From Buddleja alternifolia (taxonomy: Eukaryota > Streptophyta > Magnoliopsida > Lamiales > Scrophulariaceae): DNA of 64,000 nucleotides. Numbering within the stretch: the stretch's first letter is position 1; the number at the start of each line of letters is the position of its first letter. Position numbers and translations under genes: made by a program. The stretch lies in contig CM033394.1 in assembly GCA_019426215.1 (NCBI GenBank), positions 20,232,195 to 20,296,194 of the forward strand, in the 5' to 3' direction. Below the pieces are notes generated by a model that saw only the letters and a list, made by a program, of their open reading frames with translations, was not told the origin of the DNA and did not search any database. Of the stretch, positions 20,833 through 32,861 are shown one piece after another.

Positions 20833-22333
20833 ACTATTATATCAAGATCACTTTTCAGATTGATTATATCACTTTCAAGTGATTTGTTCTTCTCAATGCA
20901 TTGTTGCTGAACTTGCAACTCTGCCTTGAGCATTACATTATCACTTTGTGTGATGAAATATAATTTGGCGGCAACTTGACAATCATTATAATATTCTTTG
21001 ACATTGTCAAGTAATTCATCATATGAAAGAGGAAGAGATAATTCAGTGTTTACCTCAGGGGACGCTTCATCATCTCTGGCCATGAGACAAATAAGCGCTG
21101 AGTCATCCACTGGCGCATCATCATACTACTTTCCTCTGAAGACTCCAAATCTTCAGATGCCGACACTTGTTCTGATTCCGCTAGCAAACCTTGTTGATGA
21201 AGGTTGCTCCTAAATTGGTTTCTATCTAAGTAATCCTGCCTTGAAGGCTTAGATACGTTTGGATAAGGGCAATTTACCTGGTACTGCCATGGTTTCCGGC
21301 AATTGTAACAAAGATTAGTTTTCATCTTTTGTTCATTTGTTAACCTTGTGGTGTGTGATTTTGAGACCACGGGTGTTAAGAGATTCTGTTGATAAGATGC
21401 TTGGTATTGAATCGGCGCCGAAGGAGAAGGTGTAGAATACTGAGGCGCTTGATACTATTGTTGTACTGGAGCGGGCGCTTGATATGAACTCTGTCCTTGA
21501 TGCTTAAGACTGTTTCCTTTATTTTCATATCTTAAGAACTTTCTGAATCTGTTCAGAAGTGCTAGTTCCTCATCCTCACTGATATCTGAAATCGTTCCTT
21601 TGTTACCCGATTTACCCTTGATTGATGCTACGAACGCTCCAGACTCAATTACCGGACTGCTCACGACATCGCTGACTGAATTTAACTCAAATTCAAATGC
21701 TTTGAGCTCTGAAAAGGCATCTTCTGGAGTTAGAAGAGCTAACATATTCTATTCTCTCATTGTTGTTGTCTTCATCAAGAATCTACTAGGTAGGCTTCTA
21801 AAGATTTTAACCACCATTTCTCGATTTTGTAAATCCATACCCAAAGATGTTAATTCTGTAACAAGAGCTGTAAATCTTATATCCAATTGCTCTAAAGTCT
21901 CATTGGGTGACATCTTAAAACTGTTGAATTTTTCTTTAGTTATGGAAAGCTTATTCTCCTTGATCTGAGCTGAACCACCACAAATTATGGCCAACTTATC
22001 CCATATTTCCTTAGTAGTGTTACATGACTTGATTTTGTTGAATAAATTGTCATTATCACCAAGAGTTGTATATAAAGCATTTTCACCAACATTGTCCAGA
22101 TTTGCTCTTCGACGCTCATCAGTGGACCACTCTTGTTTTGGTTTCTCAACATAGCCATCTGGGGTTTCTTCAGTGGCTCCAGGTGCTCTGGTGATAACCT
22201 TTAGAATTTGTATTGGTCCATCTGAAATAATATCGCATATTTTGTTATCACATGAGCAAAGATATGTAAAAGCTTTGACCTTCTATGAATCATAATTTGA
22301 TTCGGTCAACGTAGGAACTTTAGAAAATGCCAT
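20833..22333 (-). pseudogene. C2 gag pseudogene
   Basis: The ATG complement is at 22331-22333. Collinear with C1 gag, it has UBN2-type segments (21749-21994), LTPEDAFSELKAFEFEL (21700s), the ELALLNRFRKFLRYE linker, a zinc knuckle in which GH is changed (CYNCRKPWQYQVNC, about 21300), the acidic segment and part of the coiled coil. Several frame breaks and stops separate these. It preserves the linker that C1 lost at 7947. Confidence 0.82.
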
Positions 22334-22428
22334 TGAAAAATTAAAATCAACTAAATTTGAAAAGGATCTAAACAAGCTGTTATGCTTGGAAATTTTAAAA
22401 TTTCAATATTAACCGCTTTGATACCACT
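22334..22428 (-). promoter_or_regulatory. C2 leader and primer binding site
   Basis: The minus strand reads TGGTATCAAAGCGG at 22413-22426, the Met-tRNA site with one G-to-A change. A short leader follows to the gag ATG. Confidence 0.8.
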
Positions 22429-23568
22429 TGTTGGTCCCAAGTGGCATGCGAAAGGGTCTAGAGGGGGGGGGGGGGTTGAATAGACCCTGAAATCTTTTTC
22501 GACTCAAGAAAATATTTGTATTAAAATTTGTTGGACGCTTGAAAAGTAGGCGCTTGACTGAGCGCCTATTGAAGACTGTTTTTTTTTTTTAAAGTTAACT
22601 TAGACTTCAAGATTTCAACATTATAACCAAATAGGTTTAAGCGTTCAGTTCTTTGATCCTCAATGTTAGCACAGCGGAATGATTTTAGAGTCTTCTTTTT
22701 AGGAAGCTTTAGCGTCACAGAAAGTGTTTTAGTTGCTTAGCGTTCAATTTAGTTCCACTTAACAGATTTATGCAATGATATGATGATATGAAAATTTATT
22801 GTAAATTAAGAAACACAATATTTGTAAGGTTCGTTGGCTGGTGTAATCCCAACTACGTCCTTCTTCTCCTCGAACACTTGGAGGCAATCCACTAAAATGA
22901 TTCTCAAAGAATGACACAGAATCTTCTACAAATTAGGGAGAGATGGATATTGATGACTTGAGCTCCTTGATCATACAGGTTTCTGCTCCAAGACACTTCT
23001 ATCCCCTTACTTCTTTCACTCAGAAATAGTGCAAGTATCCAACTTCGACTTCACACAGATCGCGAGGCTTGGATGAGATTTTTCTAAAGGTTTGTTGGAT
23101 TTTGTTAAACTTCAAACAACTTGGAAATATCTCAATAGTAATGTAGGCTTCTCCGAAAAGAATGTTTGAGAAATAGGTTGATTGTCTCAGGAATTTTGAG
23201 AAAAGCAAAGAGAATGTTTTCTTGAGAATTCTGGGCTCCATATGGTTGTGTTTTCGGAAATAAATTTTGAGTTTTTTTTGGGGAATGTGTATTACAGAAA
23301 TTCGTGTGAAAATGTTGACTTAAATTGTTTGTTTGGATGCATTTTTAGAATTTGATTGAAAGTAGTGTAGATGTGATATAAAGTTGATTTTTATTAAGAT
23401 TTGATATATGAAATAATTGAATTGGTTATGAATGTGATGATGATGCGGGAAAAGATATTAAAATAATATTTTTTTAATAATATTTTGAGTTCGTAATAAA
23501 GGAATATGTATATATGTGTGTGCATATATATATATATATACATATACACACACATAATATAATATATA

Positions 23569-24628
23569 GAGCTATTAACGCTAATCATCCCCCATGTCAC
23601 GCAAAAGTGTCACTTTAGTCCCTCTTGTGAAAAAATTATCACTTTCATCCCTCATGTCCATAATTTGTACCCAGATGGTCCTTTTTTCGACATTCCGACC
23701 AGATTTTCCGGCTTCCCACGGGAAAATAGGGCTATCCACGCATATATCATGTGCGTCTTCACGAGAAAATTCATAATTCATTGTAGAAAGCTCGGATTCG
23801 TGAACCGTTTTCTTTCCATAAAACTAGACACATAGGGATATCCACCCATATATTGCACATAATCAGGAGACGTCTAGAACAAAGCAGTTTTGTACTAAAA
23901 AATTAGCTAAAAATCTGTCGGCTGTGGAGACAGTTGTGCGCGTCTTCACGAGAAAACTCATAACTCATTGTAGAAAGCTCGGATTCATGAACTGTTTTTT
24001 CCCCCATGAAACTAGACACATAGGGCTATCCACACATATATAGCACATAATCAGAAGGTTTGTATTAAAAAATTAGCTAAAAATCCGTCAGCTGTGCAGA
24101 CAGCTGTGCGCGTCTTCACGAGAAAATTCATAACTCATTGTAGAAAGCTCGGATTCATGAACCGTTTTCTTCACATGAAACTAAACACATAGATCTATCC
24201 ACGCATATATTGCACATAATCAGGAGACATCTAGAATAAAGCAGTTTTGTATTAAAAAATTAGCTAAGCATCATTTCCGACAGATTTTTAGCTAATTTTT
24301 TAATACAAAACTGCTTTGTTCTAGACGTCTCCTTATTATGTGCGATATATGCGAGTATAGCCCTATGTGTCTAGTTTTATGGGAAGAAAATGGTTCATGA
24401 ATCCGAGCTTTCTACAATGAGTTATAAATTTTCTCGTGAAAACGCGCATGATATATGCGTGGATAGCCTATTTTCGCGTGGGAAGCCGGAAAATCTGGTC
24501 CGAATTTCGAAAAAAGTGCCATCTGGGTACAAATTATGGACATGAGGGATGAAAGTGATAATTTTTTCACAAAAGGGACTAAAATGACGCTTTTGCGTGA
24601 CATGGGGGATGATTAGCGTTAATAGCTC
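23569..24628. mobile_element. Mutator-like MITE with long terminal inverted repeats
   Basis: The ends are perfect inverted repeats starting GAGCTATTAACGCTAATC, and similarity extends some 350 bp inward on both sides. It is flanked by a perfect 9-bp duplication TAATATATA (23560-23568, 24629-24637), the TSD length of Mutator-like elements. Inside, a unit of about 170-190 bp (starting GTCTTCACGAGAAAA) occurs three times directly (about 23752, 23941, 24111) and once inverted (about 24270-24450). There is no transposase, so it is non-autonomous. The TSD is AT-only, in an AT-rich site, so it carries slightly less weight. Confidence 0.85.
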
Positions 24629-25128
24629 TAATATATATTATACAAATAGAATGAAAAGACAAAAAAAAAAAAAAGAGGCAGCCAGACAGTGGGGGCCGTT
24701 CATGGGTTGGGGTGGGAGGCGGGTATGGGTTTGGGGGGTGGGGGTGAGGGTGAGGGGCCCTTCATTTTTAGTTTTTTTTTTTTTTTGGTCACCTGTTCAT
24801 TTCTTTTTAGTTTTAGATTTTTATCCTTTTTCCATTTCGTGTTTTCTTTTCAATTTTATATTTTAAAAGTTCAAGAAAATTGGATCTTATTCATCTATAT
24901 TTATAATAGTTAGTGTAATTATACGGTTCGCATTGGACAAATATAAAAATAGGATGTGGTCTATATATGCAATATTTTATGAAATGTGTAAATATGATTG
25001 GAGCATAAGTAATTTTATATTTCTTTTTCCATTTACATATAATATTTTATTTCCAATTTGATTGAGTCAAATTTATTTCCATCTTCTTATAATGAGATAC
25101 TATGATGTTACAAAAAATCTTTGCTCGA

Positions 25129-25165
25129 GCTCGAGCCGAGAAATTTGGTGAGACTCGGCTCGAGC
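25129..25165. repeat. 12-bp palindrome of GCTCGAGCCGAG
   Basis: Perfect 12-bp arms (25129-25140 and 25154-25165) are separated by 13 nt. This CTCGAGCCGAG word is common near ends of plant DNA transposons. It may mark a decayed element; no TSD was found. Confidence 0.5.
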
Positions 25166-26468
25166 TTGGCTCGTGGGCAACCCTATTAAATACCACGTTA
25201 GTACCAAAATGAAATAATCGAGATTCAGTCGGTATTTATTTGAATATTGAGAAGCTAAAAATGTATAATTTAAAATCCAACAAACAACAAACGAAATTAT
25301 TAAAATGAAATTATAAATCACACAATATTGTATATACTTTTGGTAAAAGCATGACCAATTAAGTCTCAATTCAAGTACACATATTATTAAATATATATGA
25401 AATATTAAATATTAAATCACACAATATTTTTTTTTCAAATTATATATTATTAAATATTATTTAATAATAATAATTGGAATATTAGAAAAATTGAATAGGA
25501 ATTTTTATTATATAAAATATGAAAAATTAAGAAAGATAATTAGTTGAATAGTGGGATAGTGTAATTAATGATAAAATATTGTGAAAAGATTGAAATGATT
25601 GGTTGTTATATAGGGGAATGTGTAGTGTATTTAAAATTTGACCATTTTCTGTTGAATTTGGCTTGGACTGTGTATTTTCATTTTTTGGTGATCCAAAAAA
25701 TGAAAATATTTTCAAAATTCATAACCATACATAGCCCTGGCTTTTCTGAGAGTTTTAGGAATAAAACTTCAATGCAACAGCAATTTGGCTTGGTATGTGA
25801 TTGTTGTGTTTGGCGTTTTGTTGAAGTCCTATTTATAGGCAATCTTGGAAAAAGTGTTCATTTGACACATGCACGGGCACGTGTCTCTCACTTCCGCGAG
25901 TGAACAGCTTTTGTTCTTTTTCCTGAAAATCTACTGCACAAAAGGTGGTGCTGCAGTCTGTGAAAGTTGACAGTCCAATAAGGTGGCTTGTCCGTATGTC
26001 CGAAAAAGTATATCACATTTAATGCTCTTATCAACATTTAATGCATTTGAAATAAATGCCCGTTGGTAATTAATAATCTGGGAATATTTGCATTAAACTC
26101 CTTCTAGACTTAGAAATAATTTAAGGTGAAATCAGTCACTGATGGACGCTCATTCATCCTTGAATAACTTCTGTCCTATAATCAATGCTTAATGTAGCTT
26201 CTTGTTTGGACACTTCGGAATCTTCATCTTCATCTTCATTCAGACTTCAGGAGCTTGAATTTTCAGACTTTACTACTGATAAGCTTACTCAGAATTTATC
26301 AGACGCTCAACGTAAAAATACTTAGCCTAATAATCTAAAATAAAATAAAGCAAAGCCTATTACAAATCTAAAACTTCAAAGCTTATAAAAACAAACGTAC
26401 ATATTTTGGGGTCTAACATAATATCCTAACTGTCATCATCAAAACTTTTAACATGAAATTTCCTAACA

Positions 26469-28291
26469 CACGTAAAGGAGATCAAATATGCAAATCAAAG
26501 ATCAGCTCTAATACCACTGTTTGGGTTTCGCGTAAAACCACACAAACACAGCGGAAGGATTTCAAAAATTTAATTTAAAACCCAAAAGTGTACTCTAATA
26601 CGCATAATTGAATCTCAAACATGCATTAACGAGTAAATCCTACTTACCCCTTGAAGCGAGGTGGTAGGAGAATTCAATTCTTCTTTTAAACTTTAGATTG
26701 ATGAACTTCTTGAATTCTTCAACCCTCGTGTTCTTCAATTCTTGAAGTTGTAGATGAATCCAACAACGAATCATGTTGCCTCTAAATTATTACGCGCGAA
26801 TTGATGACGAAAAATTTCCTTCTTGTTCTCTATAGGGGCGACAGCTTTTGTATATAGAGAGGGAGGATATTTTTCTTCTTCTATTCTTTGGAGAGTTACA
26901 ATTCATGTAATGTATTCCCTTATTTAGGTTAAAGTCAAGAGAGCCCTTTTATAATTCAATGACTTGTTAACCAAGACAAAACAAAAGAGACCAATTTGAT
27001 CATCCAACCTAGCCTAATGGACGTCCATGATGTAGGGTCCGGAATTCTTTTGTTTTGTTAATTTCTTTATTCAATTAATTATTTATTTTATCCAATAAAT
27101 AAATATATTAATTAAATAATAAAATTAATTAGATAAATTAATTCATTAATATATTTCTCTAAGAAATTAATTAATAATTAATCTTATCCAATAATTAATT
27201 ATCTTATCCAATAAGCAATTAATTATTTAACTTATCCAATAAATTAAGTCTTTCCAAAATAAAATAGAAAATAGAAAATCCCTTTTTCAATTTTCTTCAT
27301 CAATTTTTTAGCACGACTCTTTAGGTTCGTTTCATTTGGCAATGAGAGAAAACTAAAGGAAGTGGGTAACACTTAGCCAGTTATGTGGCCCACTTCGTAG
27401 CCCAAATGAAATACGAATGAATGGATCATTCCACAACCTTTCAGTCGTAAATACCATGTATGTATAAACCCTTCATTCACGTTCCCCGGTCAAGTGAGAG
27501 TCATGGTTATGTCAAACTCACTGAACTTGACCATATGTATAAATTATAATAATACGAGATCATTGAGATCGATTTGGTGCCTATCAAAATAGTCTCGTTT
27601 GCTTTGGCCAAAAACTTTGATCTCTATTTATCTATCATTACATAGGGTACATTCTCATTCACTTATGAGAGAACAAATCTTTTTTAGATATCTGCTACGA
27701 TTACCACTTGCCCATCAAATCCGCATTTCAAGGTTGACCCCACCAACGGGTGAGTTGGGTCTAACTACTCTAGTGAAAGACTTGACGTCACAAGTGCATC
27801 TTCAGCCTGATACTTCAAGTCAAAGGTTCACATACCTATTATGCATAATCAGTTCTGTCATTGACAGTCATAGAGTAAAAATCCATGTGACAGAACCGAT
27901 GCGAGTGGTGTTGGAGCATATCAGTTCCACTGATGTGCCTACAATCTTAATCTCCTATCATCCCATGATACTAGACAGGCACTCCCATGTCAGAGTTAAG
28001 ATTGTATAAGTATTCGAAGTCTTTATTTGTCCATTAAAGACTTCATATTACTTGCTAACTTGTTTTAGTAATCAAGATCGATCTCTCTAGTGCCACTCTT
28101 CCTATCCCATAGGAAGTAGAGGGATATCACTAAAAACATGGATAAAATATTTTACACAACTTATAGATGCAGACAAGAATTATGTGAAAACTTAAATGAT
28201 GTCTTTTATTATAAATAATATTTAAGTTCAATACAAGATAGATGCCCTATTCATACTATCATCTATGGCATCTGAGGGCATAATCCTAACA
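26469..28291 (-). mobile_element. Element D: copia 5' LTR with primer site and leader stub
   Basis: The LTR is 26518-28291, starting TGTTAGGATTATGCCC on the minus strand. The primer site GTGGTATTAGAGC is at 26505-26517 (Met tRNA with one change), followed by a 36-nt leader stub interrupted by C2. A TATA box TTATAAAAGGG is at 26946-26956. A conserved stem-loop is at 27848-27900. The LTR belongs to the same family as H (62918). D is inserted in the third ORF of C4. The 27599-28009 ORF is LTR sequence. Confidence 0.85.
27848..27900 (-). ncRNA. Conserved LTR stem-loop (D)
   Basis: In RNA sense the arms ATCGGTTCTGTCA and TGACAGAACTGAT pair over 13 bp with one G-U pair. The loop holds CATGG and GACTGTC. 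Homologous stems with different bases occur in E, F, G and H. Confidence 0.6.
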
Positions 28292-28293
28292 CA

Positions 28294-28455
28294 GAGAAGT
28301 TGCTTGAATTTCGAGAAAGCATTAAGAAGAACCAAGACGACTATAACGAAGAATACCATACAACAATGGTAGACATCGATAGAGTTCTTCTAGATCTTTC
28401 CAAGGAGATCTTTGACGCTGATGAAGCAGCTAAGCGACAAAAAAGAAGACAATGA
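28294..28455 (+). pseudogene. C4 third-ORF C-terminal tail
   Basis: 53 codons are open from the D junction to TGA at 28453-28455, beginning EKLLEFRESIKKNQDD and ending DADEAAKRQKRRQ. The segment is charged and probably helical, with a basic KRQKRR end that could bind nucleic acid or serve as a nuclear signal. Assignment to the third ORF rests on position (240 bp before the PPT) because this part is deleted in C3. Confidence 0.5.
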
Positions 28456-28685
28456 GTTTGATATGCTTAATTATTTTTTTATCTTCTTTTCTTACTTACT
28501 TTTCAGTGCAATCATTCTATGCTTTTCAAGTTTATAATATGAATGAAAGATTGAACGCTGAAACATCTTGTTGAAGCTAATATAACTGTTAGATAACTCA
28601 ACTAACTTTCTAATGCTAACATATAATATCTTTTGGCTTGTGTCTAACTCTTAAAGTATAAAAGAGTTAAAGTCTTGAAATCATC

Positions 28686-28699
28686 AAAAAGGGGAAAAT
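28686..28699 (+). promoter_or_regulatory. C4 polypurine tract
   Basis: AAAAAGGGGAAAAT lies directly before the LTR (which starts CGTTAGG, a decayed TGTTAGG). It is the plus-strand primer of the C family. Confidence 0.75.
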
Positions 28700-30188
28700 C
28701 GTTAGGAAATTTCATTTTAGATGTTTTGATGATGAGAAGGTAGGATTTTATGTTAAACCCCAAAAGAATTTAAGCTTATGCTTTCATGGAATACTTGTAC
28801 AAGCGTTTGAAAGTTTATTAATTTGTTAGACTTGTAATTTTTATATTTATAGATTTTAGACTAAGTATTGGATACCGAGTCGCTAATAAAAATTCTAGGT
28901 GAGTCTGTTAAAGATGAAGCTGAAGATCAACATCTGAAGTCAAGTGAAAATTAAAATTATCTTAGCGTCTGTCAAATGCTAAGGACATTCCAGGAGTTAT
29001 AAATTAGCGTCTAAGCTTCCAAGCGATCAAAAGATCAGATCCACCTGGAATAAATTCCGAAGTCATGAAGGACTTTAATGCAACCAATAATGGGCATTTA
29101 TTTCCAATCAAAATAAATTCAAATACGTTAAATGCCTGATAAGAGCATTAAATGTGATAAAGACTAATTGAACGAACAAGCCACCATTGACTAGACTATC
29201 AAAGTTCAAAGACTGCTACATCCAATCGGAACAGTTTAATTTGAAGAATGTCAGAAAAAGGAGCTACCCACTCGCCAAGTGATAGACACACACCTACATG
29301 TGTCCAATGTAAAATCCCAAGAAAGTTTACAAATAGTACCTTTCAGCAAACCCTAGTTCACCAAGAATTACACAGTAAAAATACGTCCAAACTTTGCTGA
29401 AATCCTTCCAACAAAAGCTTACAAAACTCCATAACCAAAACCTTCAAGCTTTTCATACATTACAAAGACAGTCACAGATATCTCAAACATTTTCCAGAAA
29501 AGAACCCCTCACTGTTATTGAGATATCCCAAGTTGTTTGAACTTCCAAAATCAAATAAACCCTTGTGACAAAAACCCTCCAACCTCTTTCATCTGTGTGG
29601 CGAAGAAGTTGTGAATCAAGCAGTATTTCTGAGTGAGAGAAACTTGTTGAAGAGATCTCAAGTGGAGCTGAGGTCTGTGTGATCAACGAGCTCAAGATCA
29701 TCTTCGTGTTTATTCATCATTTGTAGAAGTCCTCTGTGTGAAGACTTTGATAATCATTTAGTGAATTTCCCCGAGTAAAAAGGAGAAGAAGGATGTAACT
29801 GAGATTACATCATCCAATGAACCTTTCATATCTTGTGTGATTTATCTTACTGTTTTATTGCTTTATTTATCATTTGCATATTATCTTTAAAAAGGCTTCA
29901 AAATCAATTAAGCGACTAATTGGTAAAACCGAACGCTAAGCATTAAAATCATTTCCGCTGTGCCAATTCTAAATAAGCGATCTAAGCATTACCCTACTAT
30001 GGTAATTTCTAAAATCATCAAGTCTCAGTTATCTTTATTCTAGCGCTTCACCTAGCGCTTTGCTTTCCAAGCGTTCAAAATATTTTAAGAGGCCAAATTT
30101 TTGAAGTTGAAGAAAAAACTCAGAGTCTATTCCAACCCCTCCCCCCCTTCCCCTTTTAGACCCTTTTGTATACCACTTGGGACCAACA
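28700..30188 (+). repeat. C4 3' LTR
   Basis: It runs from CGTTAGGAAATTTC to GGGACCAACA. The TATA site has decayed to TACAAATA (29328-29335). A C-rich tract (about 30136-30152) corresponds to the G-runs of C1 and C2. The ORF at 29483-29701 is LTR sequence. Confidence 0.85.
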
Positions 30189-30424
30189 TAGGATTTATCA
30201 CCTTCTAGCTTATTTCATTTTGACCTGTTAGTTGAATTATAATTCTCCATTTGATGTTTTTCTATCCAAATTGATGGATTTTCCCGTGTATGAGTATAGG
30301 TCGTGAATCTATGTACTTTCGCTGGCAACAACCTATCTTCAATGTAGTACACATGGACTGCTTGTTCCAAGATTTTTGATCAGGCAATTTTTTATACCCT
30401 TTTTGTTTTACTATCTCTAGTTTT

Positions 30425-30456
30425 CCATTGGAGACAATGGGATATTTAGTTGGGTA
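30425..30456 (+). promoter_or_regulatory. G3 internal hairpin with decayed purine tract
   Basis: CCATTG-GAGA-CAATGG (30425-30440) followed by ATTTAGTTGGGT. This matches the CATTG...CAATG plus purine-tract modules of G1 (14897-14936) and G2 (37332-37369). Confidence 0.45.
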
Positions 30457-30519
30457 CTGAAAGCTGTCGTTTTGTATGTGTGCAGCAAAATTTGTAGGTT
30501 AGATTGAGGATGTAGTATA

Positions 30520-31722
30520 TGTTGGGAAAAATTCTAGTGCGTAATGGGCAGTGTTTATGAAGATACTAAATGATAATGATATGTCGAGGCAAGGGTTACC
30601 CTATTTCTTTAAGACAATATTGCCCCGCACTTGGTGGTCACAGAATACGACAATTGTCTCCCAAGATACAACGACAAAGGTCTCGATAATAGTACCACTA
30701 CAAATTTTCAAGCCTAGCGAACAAAATACGTGTTCCAAACTCTCTCGATGAACATGGATGAATTAAATGCACATCTAAACATTTAATATGCGAACTTATT
30801 CTTATAATATTAAAATAATATATAAGAATATTTATAGTACTCAATTTAGTACTAAATAATTCTTAAAATAATAGTTAAGAACTTCAAGAATATTTTATAT
30901 GCTCAATTTAGCATTTAATATTCAACACTATTCTTAAAATATTAAAATTAATATTTAAGAAACAAAAGAATATTCAAAGTACTCAAATTAGTACTAAGAA
31001 TAAAAGAGAGAAGAGAATATGATTTTGGTGTTATTAATTCCAAACTAGATGGGTCTATTTATAGAGAATGCTTAGGTCAAAAAAGGCAACTTTTCGGACA
31101 TCCGCAGAAGGTCCCAAAAGTTGTGACTCTTGGGCGAAAAACCCTTGAAACACCTTTTCGGATTGTGAAGATTTGCCCCCATAAGTTGCAGCCTTTGCGA
31201 ACAGCCCCCAGGCAGAGCGCCGATCTGGTGTGGGCGAGGCACTGTACACCCACTCAACAACCAATGGATTTGCTCCTGGGCAGGCTTTAATCCAGTGTGG
31301 GTGGTTGCACCTTCCCGCTGTGCAATTCAGTCCCTTTTGTTTCCAGAACTTGCAAATTGACCCCAAAACTTTGAATCTTGATTAATTAGGTCCTTCCAAA
31401 CTGTTCCCTCAATTTTTCGATTTGAACGGACTAAATGAACTATTTTTCATACAACCGCGGTCGTCGATCGTATCATTGTGATCATTTAATCGTGTACGCT
31501 CATATTGATCCATTGATTCCAATCACATTTTAAGTGACACACTTTGTTAATTAATTTCTCATTCATCCGAAATCGGATGTGAGTAATTAAATACTCTAAA
31601 TTTATCTACTCGAAGTGTAGATTTATTGAAGCCAAAGATATTCCGCTTTCAATACACGAAATTCACTTAAATCTCTAATAAATCATGCTAAAGCACAATT
31701 TACTCAATCAAAATTTTCAACA
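30520..31722 (-). mobile_element. Solo copia LTR in G3
   Basis: A 1203-bp segment starting TGTTGAAAATTTTG and ending CCCAACA on the minus strand, with a perfect 5-bp duplication GTATA (30515-30519, 31723-31727). A minus-strand TATAAATA box lies at about 31056-31064. The first half in plus coordinates is AT-rich with repeated TTAAGAA words. No relative exists in this window. ORFs at 31055-31366 are LTR sequence. Confidence 0.85.
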
Positions 31723-32218
31723 GTATAAGGTGACTTTTAGTTTAAAAGTCATAAGTGCACAGCAACAATGAGTATAGTGTGACCGTTTTCATTGATAGTG
31801 TGCTTGTATTAAAAAATTAATTGCCCAAAAAATCTTGAGAGGATGACATCTTGAGAAAATCCTTCACCTACAGTCGATTTCTACTATTTTGGTAGATCAT
31901 TAGCTTATAAAAAATTTAATAAATGTGAGTGGTATGAGATATGTGAAAAGATTTGGTTAATTGACATTTTTAGAAGGAACTTGTTGGGTGAAATATGTAT
32001 TACTGGATGTCATACTTGAACTTATGATTGCCTATGCTCGCGTGCACACACACATTGAGGATCATGATTAGTTTGGATTAGCTGAAAATTTAAAATCTTG
32101 AAATGTTCTTCTTATTAAGGCCTAATATCTAAGATGTACTTGATCTCGCAGTATATGGAGGTTACCATGTGATGAGTGTAAATTCTGAACTTATTGAAAC
32201 ATGTGTATTTTTATTTGT

Positions 32219-32253
32219 TTGATCAACAACGATCAAAACTAAGTTGGGGATGT
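32219..32253 (+). promoter_or_regulatory. G3 polypurine tract with upstream hairpin
   Basis: TTGATC-AACAAC-GATCAA (32219-32236) is followed by AAGTTGGGGATGT (32241-32253), and then the LTR at TGATAACC. It has the same order and spacing as in G1 and G2. Confidence 0.65.
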
Positions 32254-32861
32254 TGATAACCTCATGTTTTACACTCTTTTAGCCCCATAATTGCTTGATT
32301 TGGTTTGATTTTTTTATTTGTTTTATACCTCATAAGCTTTGATTCTTGATGAATTGATAATTTGAAGCAAAAATATGCAAACTGCATAAGAAATAGTATG
32401 ATCGGTGCAAAGTCGATGTCTAACACGCCGACGATTAAGAAGGAACATACTGCTTCAAGATTAAAGCACAAATGCCATGACATTCCAATCATTCAAGCCC
32501 AACACCGTTGCTGTGAAGCCCCCAATTCAGCGTCTCACATAGAAAAAAAATGTGGAAATTTGACTTGTATATATAGTGAGCCAAAGAATTAAAGTGTAAC
32601 AATTGATATCTATTTTGCATTGTGGTTTAAATGCCCAACTCAATATTACACTCAGTGGGTTCAGAGGCATGCTTCGTGTCCAGCGGGCTCCCGACCCAGG
32701 GCTTGACAAATGGTATCAAAGCCGTTTGTTAGCTGAAATATCGGGAGTTAAGTGCTACACAAGGCAAAGTGCTATGCACGTGGAAGTTACCTTTTGAGCC
32801 CGTGGGAACCACCTCTTGAGCCTTTGGGAACCACAACTTAAGTCCCTACACATGGTGACAG
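32254..32861 (+). repeat. G3 3' LTR, truncated
   Basis: It starts TGATAACCTCATG and is cut by the start of E at 32862. A GGTATCAAAGCC word at about 32706 resembles a Met-tRNA primer site, but it is not next to a recognisable LTR end, so I did not call an element there. Confidence 0.5.

Larger units (their letters stand above)
23300..25720. other. AT-rich insert in C2 LTR, origin unresolved
   Basis: No gene is seen. The contents are a TA/CA microsatellite (about 23505-23555), the MULE MITE, an A-run (24661-24674), a G-rich stretch (24690-24765), a T-run (24772-24786) and a 12-bp-arm palindrome of GCTCGAGCCGAG (25129-25165). ORFs in this stretch are low-complexity translations. Confidence 0.5.
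20833..26468 (-). mobile_element. C2: 5' end of a C-family copia element
   Basis: A minus-strand 5' LTR (22429-26468), primer site and gag portion of the same family as C1. Pol is lost: gag breaks off at 20833, where the C3 LTR ends. The element lies in the leader of element D, whose primer site is at 26505. No TSD can be tested because the other end is missing. Confidence 0.82.
22429..26468 (-). repeat. C2 5' LTR with a large AT-rich insert
   Basis: Left (22429 to about 23300) and right (about 25720-26468) parts match other C LTRs. The right part has TATAAATA at 25830-25837. Between them is about 2.4 kb of unrelated AT-rich sequence with the MULE MITE. A long G-run (about 22458-22471) sits at the position of the shorter G-runs in sister LTRs. 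Exact ends of the insert are not resolved. Confidence 0.75.
28292..30188 (+). mobile_element. C4: 3' end of a plus-strand C-family element
   Basis: It holds the tail of the third ORF (28294-28455), a 3' UTR, a polypurine tract (28686-28699) and the full 3' LTR (28700-30188). Its 5' part was displaced by element D. This is the only place in the window that shows the true end of the third ORF and the real PPT of the family. Confidence 0.82.
30189..32861 (+). mobile_element. G3: 3' end of a third Ty3/gypsy element
   Basis: Non-coding 3' region (30189-30519 and 31728-32218), a hairpin plus purine tract (32219-32253) and a partial LTR starting TGATAACC at 32254. It is truncated on the left by C4 and on the right by E (32862). 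Assignment to gypsy rests on the hairpin-PPT-TGATAA arrangement shared with G1 and G2. No coding sequence remains. The 32362-32797 ORFs are not supported. Confidence 0.6.

Noticed and set aside
24597..24913. Hydrophobic and Gly/Trp-rich ORFs
   Set aside because: Translations of A-, G- and T-runs next to the MITE.
32640..32760. Cassandra-type TRIM (Met-tRNA-like site and 5S-like GAGTTAAG word)
   Set aside because: No adjacent LTR end and no recognisable 5S internal promoter; similarity too short.
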